In this document: piece by piece, positions 10,694 to 20,645 of the stretch
Position numbering within the stretch: the first letter of the stretch is position 1
How the letters are laid out: each line of letters starts with the position of its first letter
From: Stemphylium vesicarium
Taxonomy: Eukaryota; Ascomycota; Dothideomycetes; Pleosporales; Pleosporaceae
Direction: 5' to 3'
DNA length: 64,000 bases
NCBI GenBank assembly: GCA_004380135.1
Contig: QXCR01000059.1
Coordinates: 1-64,000, forward strand
Position numbers and translations under genes: made by a program
Notes under the pieces: generated by a model
Told to the model about the DNA's origin: nothing
What the model saw: the letters and a program-made list of their open reading frames with translations, nothing else
Databases searched by the model: none

Positions 10694-11530
10694 ATGTCTG
10701 CCGGGTGGTTCTCATACAAGCTTGCGCCTGATGGCGATGTTGAAGACGGATGCCATCCTGAAGAGGCACAGGCTCTTCAAGCCTACCTACAGCAAATAAC
10801 GACAGCGACCGAAGCGGCCGAAGCCATTACCCGCCCTACAGCTCTCACAGACAACCTAGAAGAACAACTCCCCTACCTCTGGTCTTTCCTCATGGACGCC
10901 CTCGTTGAACTTCCTTCAGAACACGCAAAACCATTGATTAAGCTCCTCCAAGCCGTCGAGAGTTTACCCGAGCCTGACTTCACCGCCCTAGAAGGCAGAA
11001 AACAGCCCAGCGAGACACTCTGGAAAGGGCTCTCACATTTCGGACATTGGTGGTCTGACTCCTGTCAATCAGGCAACTGGAAGAACAACGCAAAAAACGC
11101 AGAGGGTCAAGAGCGCGACTCACTAAGAAGCGAGCATGTCAGAAAGACGGAAATAGAAGCTCGACTATTCAACGAAGACCTCGCAGGCATTCCTGTCGAC
11201 TGGGGATTCGAAGCCGTTGCAGAAGCCCTCGAGAGCCGCACCGCACTGCTGGATTTTGAGGTCCCTGCCGCGACGGAGTGGCTGGTGCTGTGCGGCCACA
11301 GGTTTCGACAGGGTGCAGAGAAGAGCGGGGAAAGTTGGGCGCTGAAGCCGCACAGTACCTCCTCGTGCCGAGATCCCACCAAGGCGCCAGAGGATCGGGT
11401 GATGAGTGTGGAGCGATGGTCGCTGTGGGAGAAGCGTTTGCAGGAGCTGGAGATGGAGGAGGGAATTATTCAGGCTGCTGCGAAAAGGGCGCGCGCGGCC
11501 ATGCGCGAGGCGAATCTCGGGTTCATATAA
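10694..11530 (+). CDS. DUF3632 family protein
   Basis: 278 aa, single exon. I chose the ATG at 10694 (MSAGWFSYKL), because the open frame upstream lacks an ATG. Order of features: an acidic N-terminus, LPYLWSFLMDALVELPSEHAK, a KLLQAVESLPEPDF segment, a Trp-rich central part (LWKGLSHFGHWWSDSCQ), then an all-helical C-terminal region with WLVLCGHRF and ERWSLWEKRLQELE. This is the usual pattern of the fungal DUF3632 family, soluble helical proteins of unknown function that are often multicopy and lineage-expanded. There is no signal peptide or membrane segment. Neighbours give no functional hint. The assignment is by pattern; a profile search would settle it. Confidence 0.7.
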   Translation: MSAGWFSYKLAPDGDVEDGCHPEEAQALQAYLQQITTATEAAEAITRPTALTDNLEEQLPYLWSFLMDALVELPSEHAKPLIKLLQAVESLPEPDFTALEGRKQPSETLWKGLSHFGHWWSDSCQSGNWKNNAKNAEGQERDSLRSEHVRKTEIEARLFNEDLAGIPVDWGFEAVAEALESRTALLDFEVPAATEWLVLCGHRFRQGAEKSGESWALKPHSTSSCRDPTKAPEDRVMSVERWSLWEKRLQELEMEEGIIQAAAKRARAAMREANLGFI

Positions 11531-11811
11531 GAGAGTGGAGGTGGAACACGTGATAATGCCGGTCCGCTTACATGGGACTTTTACGACGATGGTTTCGTTG
11601 CGAGCCTGCTATGACCCAAGATGTACACAATCGACTAGGAAGGTGGGTGTGCAAGGAGAAAGCGAAAAGCGACAGACCGTGAGTCCCTTCCAGATAGCCT
11701 AAGATCGATACATCAACTACCTTGTGTGGAGGATGTTCGTGCGAACAGTTCGATGAAGCCCTTAACGCTTGCATGGGAGTGATATTTATAGCATAATCAA
11801 AAATATCTTTC
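11531..11811. other. Intergenic between DUF3632 gene and 5S rRNA
   Basis: No gene seen. An AT-rich patch lies directly before the 5S gene. Confidence 0.4.
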
Positions 11812-11930
11812 ACATACGACCATAGGATCTTGAGAACAAGGCTTCCCGTTCGCTCAGCCCTATTTAAGCAAGATACCGGCGGATTAGTAGTTAGGTGGGT
11901 GACCACTAGCGAATCCCCGCTGTTGTATGT
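11812..11930 (+). rRNA. 5S ribosomal RNA (dispersed copy)
   Basis: The sequence begins ACATACGACCATAGGATC and ends CCCCGCTGTTGTATGT, so the two ends can pair (ACATACGAC with GTTGTATGT), as in fungal 5S rRNA. The internal promoter region GGTGGGTGACCACTAGCG is present. Length is 119 nt. It is followed at once by a run of Ts (11931-11937) that would stop RNA polymerase III. Filamentous ascomycetes typically carry 5S genes singly between protein genes, as here. No mismatches that would break the main helices were obvious by eye. Confidence 0.93.
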
Positions 11931-11937
11931 TTTTTTC
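11931..11937 (+). terminator. Pol III T-run terminator of the 5S gene
   Basis: Seven T residues directly follow the 3' end of the 5S rRNA. Confidence 0.85.
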
Positions 11938-12320
11938 TTGTTCCATGAACAAGAATGGCAGAGGGAGAGCATGTCTTTTTGCTCTTCAATCTGCTTTGTG
12001 GTTCACCTTGTTGCTGTGTTGAGTGTCTCCATAGAGAAGGTATGGAGCAGCTCGATGGCTGCAAAAAGAAAGTGTCCCTATCGTTGGTTTGTACATCTTG
12101 TTCATTCGGGTATCCATATTGACAAACGACATCAATCTACTTCTCTTTCGATCCATCACAGCGCTTACACGCCCTCGATCCAACCTCGCTACAGAAAAGT
12201 CCAGACGCCCAAGCTCTTCTACAACAGCGTATTCAATAGCCCCCTCTCATTCTCTGTACAAGTCGTGGTGCGAAGACAAGCTTCTCGAGCCACACAGACC
12301 ACTCATTATTGATCTGTATG
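11938..12320. other. Intergenic, 5S rRNA to phosphatase 3' end
   Basis: No gene seen. Open frames here have no coding character. Confidence 0.4.
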
Positions 12321-13898
12321 CTAAAGGAAATAGTCGGCGACGGGCTTCTTAGCAGGCATGCCTCGAGAATCTTGCGGTGCGGCTTCAAAGACGCGATATC
12401 TCCGTCCCGGACCGTCCCTGTTCTTCTGGAAGCCGTCGTTGAGCATAGTGCTTAGTCTTCTCTCGCCGTTTGGTCCGGCATTGGAGCCTAGAACCCATCC
12501 TCCGCCGCCTCCAGCTCTGTCGCCGTTTGATCTTCGCTGGTAGCCGGCATTTGAACCGTCTTCGCCGAGCTCGAGGATGGCGGCTACGTTGCCGCAGCGG
12601 TAGCAGTAATTGGGTGCGGACCAGACTGTTACAATGGTCGAATCGAACATTTCCTTGAAGCCTTCCATGACCAATTGGTGGGCTCGTGCAATCAAACTGA
12701 GATCGTTCTTGTGGTTGAAGGTTTTGACAATGTCGGCACCAAATAGGAAGCCGGCTCCGCGTGGTGACAGACCCCAGCCGTCTATTTCGTCAGGGTCGGA
12801 CCATAACAAGTCGCACATGGCTCCTTCGTGGGGTACTTCTTGCTTTCGGTCGAGCAACCGAATCTTGTCGACTGAATCGACAAGGGGCGACAAACCGCCA
12901 TGGACACAGAGAATGGCGCCTGTGTCGTTGCGGGCTGACCCATTGGCAGAAGATGTGGCGCCCGTTCCTGCGGGGCCAACGCGTCCAGGAGTTGGAGCGA
13001 CAGGGGATGAAGAGCCCATGTTTCCGCTCATCTGCGAAGCGGCGCTTGATTGGGAGTCCGAGTTACGAGCGTACCGGTACATGACCTCGCCGTTGGCATT
13101 GAGTGTTTCAATTTCAATGTCCTGATCGATGTCGGGCATATTCTCCGCGTTACTGGATTCTGCTATGGGACCATCGGTAGCTTGGAGGGATGTCGCAGCG
13201 CCCTGTACAAGGGCGCCGAGGGCTAGGTAGTCGAAGACTTCGCAACAGTATCTGCCATAGATTAGGCCCGACCTGATCAACTCTCAGACAGCATCGCTTA
13301 CCTCCAAACATTTGCACTACCGTATTTTCGCAAGCACTCGTCATAGAAGCCGTATACTGTTGTGATTTGTCGCGATTCGTGGTTGCCGCGAATGAGCGTT
13401 ATTCGGTCTGGGTATCGGACTTTGAGGCACAAAAGGAGGAGGAAAGATTCAAGCGAGTAGAAGCCGCGATCGACGAAATCGCCTGCAGAGTGGTCAGCAG
13501 AGGCGTTCTTCATGGCGCAAATCAGGTCGGTCCATACCCATGAAAAGGTAGTTCGTGTCTGGGACGTCTCCTCCGACGCGGAACAGCTCCATGAGGTCAT
13601 GAAATTGTCCATGGATGTCGCCACATATCTGTTGAAGCAATGTGATCAGCTTTGTCCTTGAGGTGTGTAAATGAGTCGCCTACCGTCACTGGCGCATCCA
13701 CTCCCACTACGTTGCCCTCCTCGATGAGCAGCTCGCGTGCCTTGTAACATAATTCTCGGACCTGGTTCTCGGGGATGGGACGACATGCGCGAAGTTGTTG
13801 AATAGCCCTGTAGTTGCTGTGAGTACCTTACTTGGAATATACGCCTGTAGGCTGAGTGGTTGGCCATACTTGTCCAGGTCGCTACCGCCCGCACTCAT
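12321..13898 (-). CDS. ppg1: PP2A-type serine/threonine phosphatase catalytic subunit, Ppg1-like, with large insertions
   Basis: Five exons: 13898-13870, 13807-13684, 13628-13538, 13482-13302 and 13251-12321, giving 451 aa. All PPP metal-site signatures are present: GDIHG (about 54-58), GDFVDRG (82-88), GNHE (114-117), CVHGGLSP and the C-terminal DYFL end. Normal family length is about 310 aa. The surplus is an insertion of about 97 residues (158-254, Ser/Ala/Gly-rich) between FDYLALGALV and ILCVHGG, and a second Gly/Asn-rich one of about 55 residues after CGNVAAILELG. Both lie where surface loops are expected, so activity should be kept. In fungi Ppg1 acts in cell wall integrity and development and can belong to STRIPAK-type complexes. 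Sit4 is the main alternative; the sequence around ITTVYGFYDECLRKYGSANVW favours Ppg1. Confidence 0.85.
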
Positions 13899-14477
13899 GG
13901 TGACAGCTCTGCGCTATGAGCGCGCGCAGGACTCTGCTGAATTGCAAACTTGTCGGTACCGTACAAAGGTGCGCAATTTGTGGGTATTATTCAAAGCTGA
14001 CTATCTCAAAGGATCTGGTAGGCGCGAATGCTGTCGTTGGTGGCGGTACGCGTGCGGCGCGTTCTTAAGCTAATGTAAAATGATTGTACTGTAGATGTAA
14101 AAGCTCGGAAAGGCTTCTTTGGCGTTAGAGATAGCGATCGTTAAGCGCCTTGTGGCGGTTTAGTAAGGCTGCAAGTACATAATGGTGGGCTGGTGAAGTC
14201 GAGTATAAGATGCGCAGCGAGCGTCCCGAGGTGCAGGGATCTTCGTTAAGCCGTGCAGCTAGTTCGGCCTCCAATGTTCACTCCACCAAAAGTCCATCAC
14301 CACCGACAACCCCGCGCCCACCGCTTCCCCTACGTCCACGTCTGCCCGAGGCACTTCAATTGGCGTGGTACGATAGCTCCCCGTCTTCTCTAATCATCGC
14401 GATGACGTTAACAGCTCGACAGGCCCAGCAATGCCTTGGCAATCCGCTCTCTAAATTATACACCACCCACACACACG
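13899..14477. promoter_or_regulatory. Divergent intergenic region, ppg1 / small membrane protein
   Basis: About 580 bp between divergent starts. No further gene or clear site was seen. The part next to 14478 is CA-rich, as in fungal leaders. Confidence 0.4.
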
Positions 14478-14882
14478 ATGCCTCCTCACCTCCACCCACG
14501 GTCGCGCATGACGACTTCGCTCTTTACCTCAACTCTCATGATCTCATTCCTCGTCGTTGCAGCGCCACACATCTTGCCCTGCCCAGTCGACCCACGCACA
14601 CTCGCTGATTCAGCCGACCCAACGGGAGAGAACAGAAGACGGCGAAGGCAGAGAATACCAGAGGGCGAAGCAGGCGAGGATACCATGAGCGAGGAGAAGA
14701 GGAGGAGGCAGCTGATCGAGGAGAGATTGGCTGCGAAGAGGGAGTGCCCAGTACCGAAGCCCGGTGGGTTGATTGGGCAGGTATTAGGTGTCAACGACGA
14801 AAAAGAGGAGCAGCCATCTTCCATCATGCAGAGAGTCGAGAAGGCGATATGTAAACCCTGGGGAAAGAACGACGATCAATAA
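14478..14882 (+). CDS. Small conserved fungal membrane protein, unknown function
   Basis: 134 aa, single exon, starting MPPHLHPRSRMTTSLF. Residues about 11-29 form one hydrophobic segment (TTSLFTSTLMISFLVVAAP) followed by PHILPCPV, then a long basic, charged tail (ENRRRRRQR, EEKRRRQLIEERLAAKREC) and a short motif CPVPKPGGLIGQVLG. A basic N-terminus, one membrane span and a soluble tail fit a small mitochondrial inner-membrane or ER protein. I recall similar proteins across ascomycetes as conserved hypotheticals but cannot name a function. The open frame upstream of 14478 has no ATG. Confidence 0.65.
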   Translation: MPPHLHPRSRMTTSLFTSTLMISFLVVAAPHILPCPVDPRTLADSADPTGENRRRRRQRIPEGEAGEDTMSEEKRRRQLIEERLAAKRECPVPKPGGLIGQVLGVNDEKEEQPSSIMQRVEKAICKPWGKNDDQ

Positions 14883-15289
14883 CGGGGATTTGGGGGAAGC
14901 AATACCACGGACTAAGGGTCCAAGCACAATCAACACAGGGCGCGGAGGGACAACTCCATAGCATCTACCTCGCATAGAAAGCAACTTGATAGCATTCCGA
15001 AGTCTGTACATACATCAAGACATTAGACGGAAATGTTGCATTAGAGACTATATACGACGACACTGCATCTGACTCAATCTCAAACTCAAATCTACAAGTC
15101 AACAAAATTGCGCAACGAGCTAGCAAGATATAAAGGCTGACCTTGGCAATGCAGTTTCAATCCTTAGGTAGTGTGTCAAGGCTGTGCAGCCAACTCCACG
15201 GGTATCGCATGGTATGTGCATGCCACAGGAAACGTGATCGCGTGTCACATAGCGTGAATGCACTACGTCATTAGTGAGCGCGCCCCAAC
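14883..15289. other. Intergenic between two co-directional genes
   Basis: About 400 bp with no gene seen. It is presumably the terminator of the small membrane protein gene and the promoter of the DUF4385 gene. Confidence 0.4.
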
Positions 15290-15841
15290 ATGTCCATGTT
15301 CAGCATGCCCAACTCCATGATAAGCATCATTTCCCCACAAGCACGGCAAATACACATGGCCGCGATGCCCACGGAAACACTCACAAAAGCCCAACGAATG
15401 TCCTACCGTATCGGCCGCGGCGAAACCGGTGTACTAACCTTCGAGCCCTACAAGTCCTCCATTCTCCCCCTGTGGCGCTTCAAGAACCCATCCATCGCAC
15501 GAAAATCCTCTTCAGACATTTACAAACGATTCCTAGAATACAACGACCAGGACGACTTCATCGGCATGGACATGTCGCGCAAGTTCCTGCAGATGGGGAT
15601 GACGCGCGCAAAGAGGTATGCGAATCATGTCGGCGGTAGGAAATACGACAAGAAGACTGGGGAGCAGTTGGAGAAGAGCAAGGGACATGAGGGTATGGAG
15701 GAGAAGCTGGAGGCGAGTGAGGTGTTTAGGGAGGTGTGGGAGAAGGCGAAGGTGCATGAAGGGTATGTGGAGAAAAAGGAAAGGTTTATGAAGGAGCAGA
15801 AAGAGTGGGACAAGGAGAGGAAGAAGGAGGCGAAGGAGTGA
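15290..15841 (+). CDS. DUF4385 family protein
   Basis: 183 aa, single exon. The core FEPYKSSILPLWRFK, then SSSDIYKRFLEYNDQDDFIGMDM, then RKFLQMGMTRAKRYANH and GGRKYDKKTG is the DUF4385 signature, followed by a Lys/Glu-rich helical tail. The function of the family is unknown; members occur in fungi, bacteria and plants. The first Met at 15290 is one of several near the N-terminus (15290, 15296 and 15305 among others), so the exact start is not certain; the conserved part begins near residue 37 (MSYRIGRGETG). No signal peptide. Confidence 0.8.
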   Translation: MSMFSMPNSMISIISPQARQIHMAAMPTETLTKAQRMSYRIGRGETGVLTFEPYKSSILPLWRFKNPSIARKSSSDIYKRFLEYNDQDDFIGMDMSRKFLQMGMTRAKRYANHVGGRKYDKKTGEQLEKSKGHEGMEEKLEASEVFREVWEKAKVHEGYVEKKERFMKEQKEWDKERKKEAKE

Positions 15842-15929
15842 AGGACTGTTGCGTTATTTCTCTCTTATCTGCCACCAATATCCATCGGGACCACACGCCT
15901 CGTCTGCGTGAACACACAAACAAACAAAC

Positions 15930-15934
15930 AAAAA
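15930..15934 (-). terminator. Pol III T-run after the tRNA-like gene
   Basis: Five Ts on the minus strand lie a few bases after the 3' acceptor strand. Confidence 0.6.
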
Positions 15935-15938
15935 GAGA

Positions 15939-16161
15939 TGGGCATTGAAAGATTCGAACTTCCGTTTGTCGCGTAGTATGTAGTCTGCTACAGACTACAA
16001 ACATACGGCTACAATGGAGTGGCGTAGGCACAATCACCTGCCCAAGAACACTTTGGTATGTGTCCCGCTACCAGGGTCCCTACAAGGAGACCCCGATGGT
16101 CTACTTCATGTTAAGCGTATGATGTCAAGGCGCGAGCGTCTTACCATTGGACCAAACGCCC
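15939..16161 (-). tRNA. tRNA-like gene with a very long insertion in the anticodon loop (identity uncertain)
   Basis: On the minus strand the 5' part starts GGGCGTTTGGTCCAATGGTA, with an acceptor strand, D-arm and an A-box-like element. The 3' part holds a T-arm GGAAG-TTCGAAT-CTTTC (five pairs, 7-nt loop, B-box). It is followed by AATGCCC, which pairs with the 5' GGGCGTT over all seven positions with one G-T. Directly after the discriminator base is a T5 run, a Pol III stop. The halves are separated by about 145 nt inside the anticodon arm (TCGCG can pair with CGCGA across the gap). Fungal tRNA introns are normally much shorter. The likely anticodon region reads CCTTGAC, which would suggest TTG (Gln), but position 33 is not T, so the identity is open. 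It could be a functional gene with a long intron or a decayed copy. Confidence 0.5.
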
Positions 16162-18083
16162 TTTCGTTCGTTTGTTAAGCGAGCCAGGATGAAGATGTAA
16201 CAGGTACATAATCAACGGGCAAACGACAAGCAGTACAGTGAGAGAAAGATGAAGCGCCGGAAGGACACTGCGCACACGCGCTGGTAGCAAGCAGCTTTCG
16301 CTCAGAGTCTGGTCAAGACTAGGACCATTTGATCGGTCAATCACAATGATAGTGCTCAGGAGCGCATTCTTCTCTCGAGGTGTCCGAGATGATAGCAGCA
16401 GTTATCAAGCCGGTGTCCGGCGTTCTCACCTGCGAGGCAAGAGTGCAAACTGGGAGCATCTAGCGCAACCACCAAGTCAGATATCCCTCATATTCCAAAA
16501 GATAGAAAGTCAAATAATACAAATTGAGGGCCAGTAGCCTCTCAACCCGCTCCCGTATACCTTTTCAATCTCAGCAACCACTTGATGCGCTCTCACCCAA
16601 TCTTACAAAGCATCTCCGTCTACACGCTCACATGCGGGAAATACGAATAGGCTCAATCCGAATTAGGCCCACGCATCCTGGAAACTGACGTCCAGGATAT
16701 CGCTGGCCGAAAGAGCAAAGCATCTCTACCGGGGCTGATGCCAGAGTTTGGGCGTATGCGACTGATTCTCCTTCTCGTTTCTATGCGCCCACCCCAATGC
16801 GCATTTGACCACAACGCTACATTTCAAGACTGACATCTCAGCGTTAGAACAAAACACACCCGTCAGCTTCCTTGTATGATGGAATCTTGCGATACAATGG
16901 GTGGCGTTTTATTCATGATATCGGTATAGCAGGATGGTGGTATATTAGGAGAGAGATCTTAACTTCTATAGTACCGGCCAACCTGTTTCATGTTGATCGC
17001 GCAATAGCACGTGGTTTCCACCGAATAAACGTACCATCCAGCAAGGCGCAAACTTGTGTGTAGCGATTTAGTCTCAAATTGTAGCGCAAGGCAGAATATT
17101 GGACTACTCGTCATTGTCTTGAACCCAGCACAATAACCGCCAAGCCACACTAACCACATCCACATTTCGCCTGCGAAGCGCGTCGACTCCTCCCTTGGTC
17201 CTATACGCGACTGGTGTTCCTCGTACCCCGTACACACTTTCTCTCAAAGAAGCAAGCAAGAAAGAAAAAATGTCTACCCCTAAAAGCGGCGCAAAACAGG
17301 AGCCCAGCGAACATTTTTTTCTCTACAACCGAGATATAACGAGACCCACCTATATAATGCCCAGTGCTTTGCCCGCGAAGCCGCTACACGCCCTTTTCAC
17401 ACCACACGTGTATACGCACGCTCACGCCCTCGCGCTCATTGGCTCGTAGGCCACCCACGCTCAAGATTAACAATGGAGACCAGCCGCGCGATGGGGCTTG
17501 CAAAAAGTAAATCTCCGAGGAGGCAGAGCAGAGGGCTACAATAAATTTCGCGCTGGATGGGGAAGGTACGCGGACGCAAAAGGAATTTCCTTTGGAAAGC
17601 GCAGCGGCGGCATTCCTTCGATTGTCGTCTAGAATAGTGGGCGTGGGCATGGCGGCGGCGGCGGCGGGCGCGTGAGGCGCGGTGGGTGGGTCTAGGAACC
17701 CTTCCCTCCTCCTTCTTTCCCCGTATGACTAGTAATGCGCAGACCCAATGGGGAGATGCCGCCGACCCCTGCCCTGTCGTGGGAAATAAACGTTGGCGAT
17801 CGACGGTTTGCCATCCTTGTTTGCCTCGCGAGGAAAGTGTTGTTGAGAGTACCGGGGTGGTGTAGGTGAAACAAAAGTTTCGCCGAGCGCGGTCCACTTA
17901 GTGAGAACGCAAAAGCAAACAGAGCACCAAATTCGCGTGCAAGATGTCTTCGGAAGGGAACTTGCGTCGCGTAGATGTGGCTACGTCATGACTGGCCTGG
18001 CGGCTGGCTGCAGGCAATGTGGATGTTCTCGTAACAGTGGGGTCGGTACGGATTGCCTGCGAATCGCGTAGCCCACTCGCATT

Positions 18084-19186
18084 TTACACAAGGTGTAGTA
18101 GGTCGCCCTTCCACGTGTTGAGCAAGGGGCAAATGGCAATCTGGTAATGCGCTTGCTGGAAGTAGTAGGCTTCGAGCAAGCCGGCAAGGTGAACGCATGC
18201 AGCTATCACTACGCCAACGTGGAAGAGCTGGTGCGAGGAGAACCACATATCGCATTTGCCTGGGAAAAAGCGTTCGGGGAATTGCGTCTATGCTGTTGTT
18301 AGCAGGGTTGACTACAGCACAAGAGCATGTTAAGGAACTCGATGTTCATCGAAGTCGCACATACCATGAATGGAGTCAGAGCCACAAGGTAGAGGGCACC
18401 GTGCACCAGGACGTATTCCAACCCCATCAGCTGATTCATTCGATCGTAGCCGTACAGCTTGACACCATGCCATAGAGGAAACAGACCTGAAGCAGCGAAA
18501 GTAACAAAAAGTGGAACGACCAATTTCTGAGCCGAGGGGTTTTGGGCCAGAGGCGAGAGCAGGAAGACAAGTGACATTGCGCCAATTGTTGAGAACTGTG
18601 CCAAGGTCAGCGAAGCATGACAACGTGATGGAGTTGCAACTCGACATACAATGATCATGTACCTCTTCATCAAGTCCGCTTCGCAAGTGAAGCAATAGTA
18701 AAGTGTGGGCATGAAGCTTCCCCAAATCAAGCAGATGATACCCGCAAAGTCCAGCTGCTTTCCTCTTTTTGCGACATCCTCACTGTGGCTCATGAACGTA
18801 TGGTAGAAAGAGGAGAAGCCCATGCATGCCACGGCACCTGCAAAGAAGGAACCAAAGGCGAGCACATCATCATGTCGGGGTGATGTTAAGGACTCTCTGA
18901 AGCCGCACAGGACGAGTGAGCAATGCACACCAATAGCGAGTGCTGGAAAGAGGAACAACAGGTGAGAGTAAATATTGCCTGTTTGATTGTGCAGATAGCC
19001 AAGGGATGCTATACATTGGCGGAACGAATAGGAGATCGGGCGGTATTGCGTCCAAATGTATGGGTTATCCTTTCGCCAATCTGGAAGTTGATCGTAGCAG
19101 AGTAGACCGCATGGGTTCGACACTTGGGCTGGGGTTGGTTCATTCCTGGGTTGAGGCGACTGTTTCCCTGGTGATTCGTTTTTCAT
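18084..19186 (-). CDS. PAQR / haemolysin-III (adiponectin receptor-like) membrane protein
   Basis: Exons 19186-18650, 18595-18365 and 18287-18084, giving 323 aa. The introns (54 and 77 nt) join in frame; the first is a multiple of three and would otherwise be read through. The N-terminus is cytosolic (YDQLPDWRKDNPYIWTQYRP), followed by seven hydrophobic segments. The zinc-site features of the family are visible: SSFYHTFMSHS in an early helix, LDFAGI in the middle, and the C-terminal SSHQLFHVGVVIAACVH with paired His. Yeast Izh proteins of this family affect zinc and lipid metabolism; others act as receptors. An open frame continues about 65 bases upstream of 19186 without an ATG, so an extra 5' exon cannot be ruled out. 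Confidence 0.85.
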
Positions 19187-19738
19187 ATTGGAACGCTGCT
19201 GCAGAATGCTTGATGAACTTGGCTGCCTGCTGTAAGAGCTTGGAGCACTAGTAGTTATACTCCGACGTTGCTGGATGACGTCGGCCGGTAGACTTGCCTG
19301 GCCAGCGTATATAGTTGGGACCCAGCACCGACAACCTGTTCAAGACGGACGGTACAGAGCTTGATCGCTACTGTGGGTCGACATGTGTTAAACGGGCTGG
19401 GCGTGCATCTCACACCAGACGGTCAGAAGGCCGTTGCAGTATAAGCGGCCTTGGCTGGATACACAGCCACCAGCCTTTAGTTGCCAAGACATTACGCTGC
19501 CGACAACCGAGAAGTGGTCTACAGAAGGAAATACCTGTAAGTTAACGGGCTTCGAACTCGAAAACCTGGAAATGACGTGCTGCAGTAGAATTCGACGATG
19601 CATCGGACTGTGCGGCAAGTCGGCGATATAAATACTCAATTATGTCTCAGCGCTGATGTGGGCAGCGTGGTCGAGTAGCCATTCCGCTGGTACGTCGTGT
19701 CTTGGACAATCTCGTCCAGTCACTGTATGGCCCATGTT
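19187..19738. other. Intergenic, PAQR promoter side
   Basis: About 550 bp between the PAQR start and the end of the GMF gene, both on the minus strand. No gene supported. Confidence 0.4.
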
Positions 19739-20392
19739 CTATACGTAGTCCTTCAGTTTTTCTTCAATCTCTTCCAGATCCTCGGCGCTGTCAATCTCGA
19801 TAATCCGGTTGACTTCGCTTGTGTTACGCATCAGCTCCTTTGCACCTGCATACAGCATCTTGACCTCGCTGTTGCATGTGATGGGCAGGTAGTAAAGCAT
19901 AACATATGGCACGGATAATCGGCCAGAGTCCTACCAACGTCAGTGTCTCTTCCAAGACAGGGTATGAGTGTGAAGCGTACAAGGGTCAGCGGGTAACTTA
20001 GCAGGACGAATCGCGGGGCATGGTCGGGAAGCTCGTCGGCGAGTGTCTGTACGTCGGAGTAGACGTCGTCGTCTACTGGCCGTACTTCGAGCGTCTTCTT
20101 GTCGATCTCGTCTGGGGCGCATAGGCATCAGCGCCGCTGTACATTACAGCCCATCCGGCAGCGTCACTTGTAGTGTCTGCGGCTGAGGCAGTCGCAGATA
20201 CGGTAGGGAGTTGGTTGAAGCGTACAGATGACGGCTTGGGGGTCTTTGGCTCGACTAGTTCCCAGTCGGAATTTTCTCAGCTTCGTCTTAGTCTCGTCGG
20301 AGAAGGTGTACAGTCGCGCTTCGGAGGACTGGCCGGAGCATTAGCGGAGCCCGTGAGTCTGACGCATGTGCAGTGGCGCCGGGACTTGCCAT
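19739..20392 (-). CDS. gmf1: Glia maturation factor (GMF/Aim7, ADF-homology), first exon unresolved
   Basis: Three coding exons are clear: 20328-20226, 20111-19981 and 19930-19739 (142 codons including stop). They read SSEARLYTFSDETKTKLRKF, then RLGTSRAKDPQAVI, then LEVRPVDDDVYSDVQTLADE, then YVMLYYLPITCNSEVKMLYA, ending EEIEEKLKDYV. This is the GMF branch of the ADF/cofilin fold, which binds Arp2/3 and removes actin branches rather than severing filaments. Introns are 114 and 50 nt. The initiating exon is a puzzle. An ATG at 20392-20390 (MASPG...) would join only through a 39-nt intron with a GC donor. Other upstream ATGs need different phases. The start is therefore provisional. The gene is divergent from the molybdopterin-domain gene. 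Confidence 0.8.
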
Positions 20393-20645
20393 TCTGTCGC
20401 ACGATACCAAGGGGCAGTTGCTGGGCTGAGCGACGGGAGGTTGGTGGGTGGTGTAGGGCTGAATGAGCCTGATGGGTGGCATACGTTAGTGGGGTTTGGA
20501 GGGGGAATCGGGAATCTGGCGCTAGCGTGTAGCTCGATGCACCCGTCATGTCCATTCTGCATGCGTCTTCACATTTTAGACATCTTCCCTCCTCTTGCAC
20601 CTGGCCATTCAGAGCTCTTTCCCCTGAATCAGCTGTGAAGATCCC

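Larger units (their letters stand above)
15842..18083. other. Gene-poor region containing one tRNA-like gene
   Basis: Apart from the tRNA-like gene at 15939-16161, I see no supported gene over about 2.2 kb. Open frames at 17384-17897 on the minus strand are arginine-rich, out of keeping with protein genes here, and cover a GCG repeat near 17650-17672. The part near 17950-18083 is the 3' flank of the PAQR gene. Confidence 0.4.

Noticed and set aside
17384..17897. Arg-rich minus-strand frames
   Set aside because: Arise from a GCG/CGC-rich patch; high Arg content and no splice or domain support.
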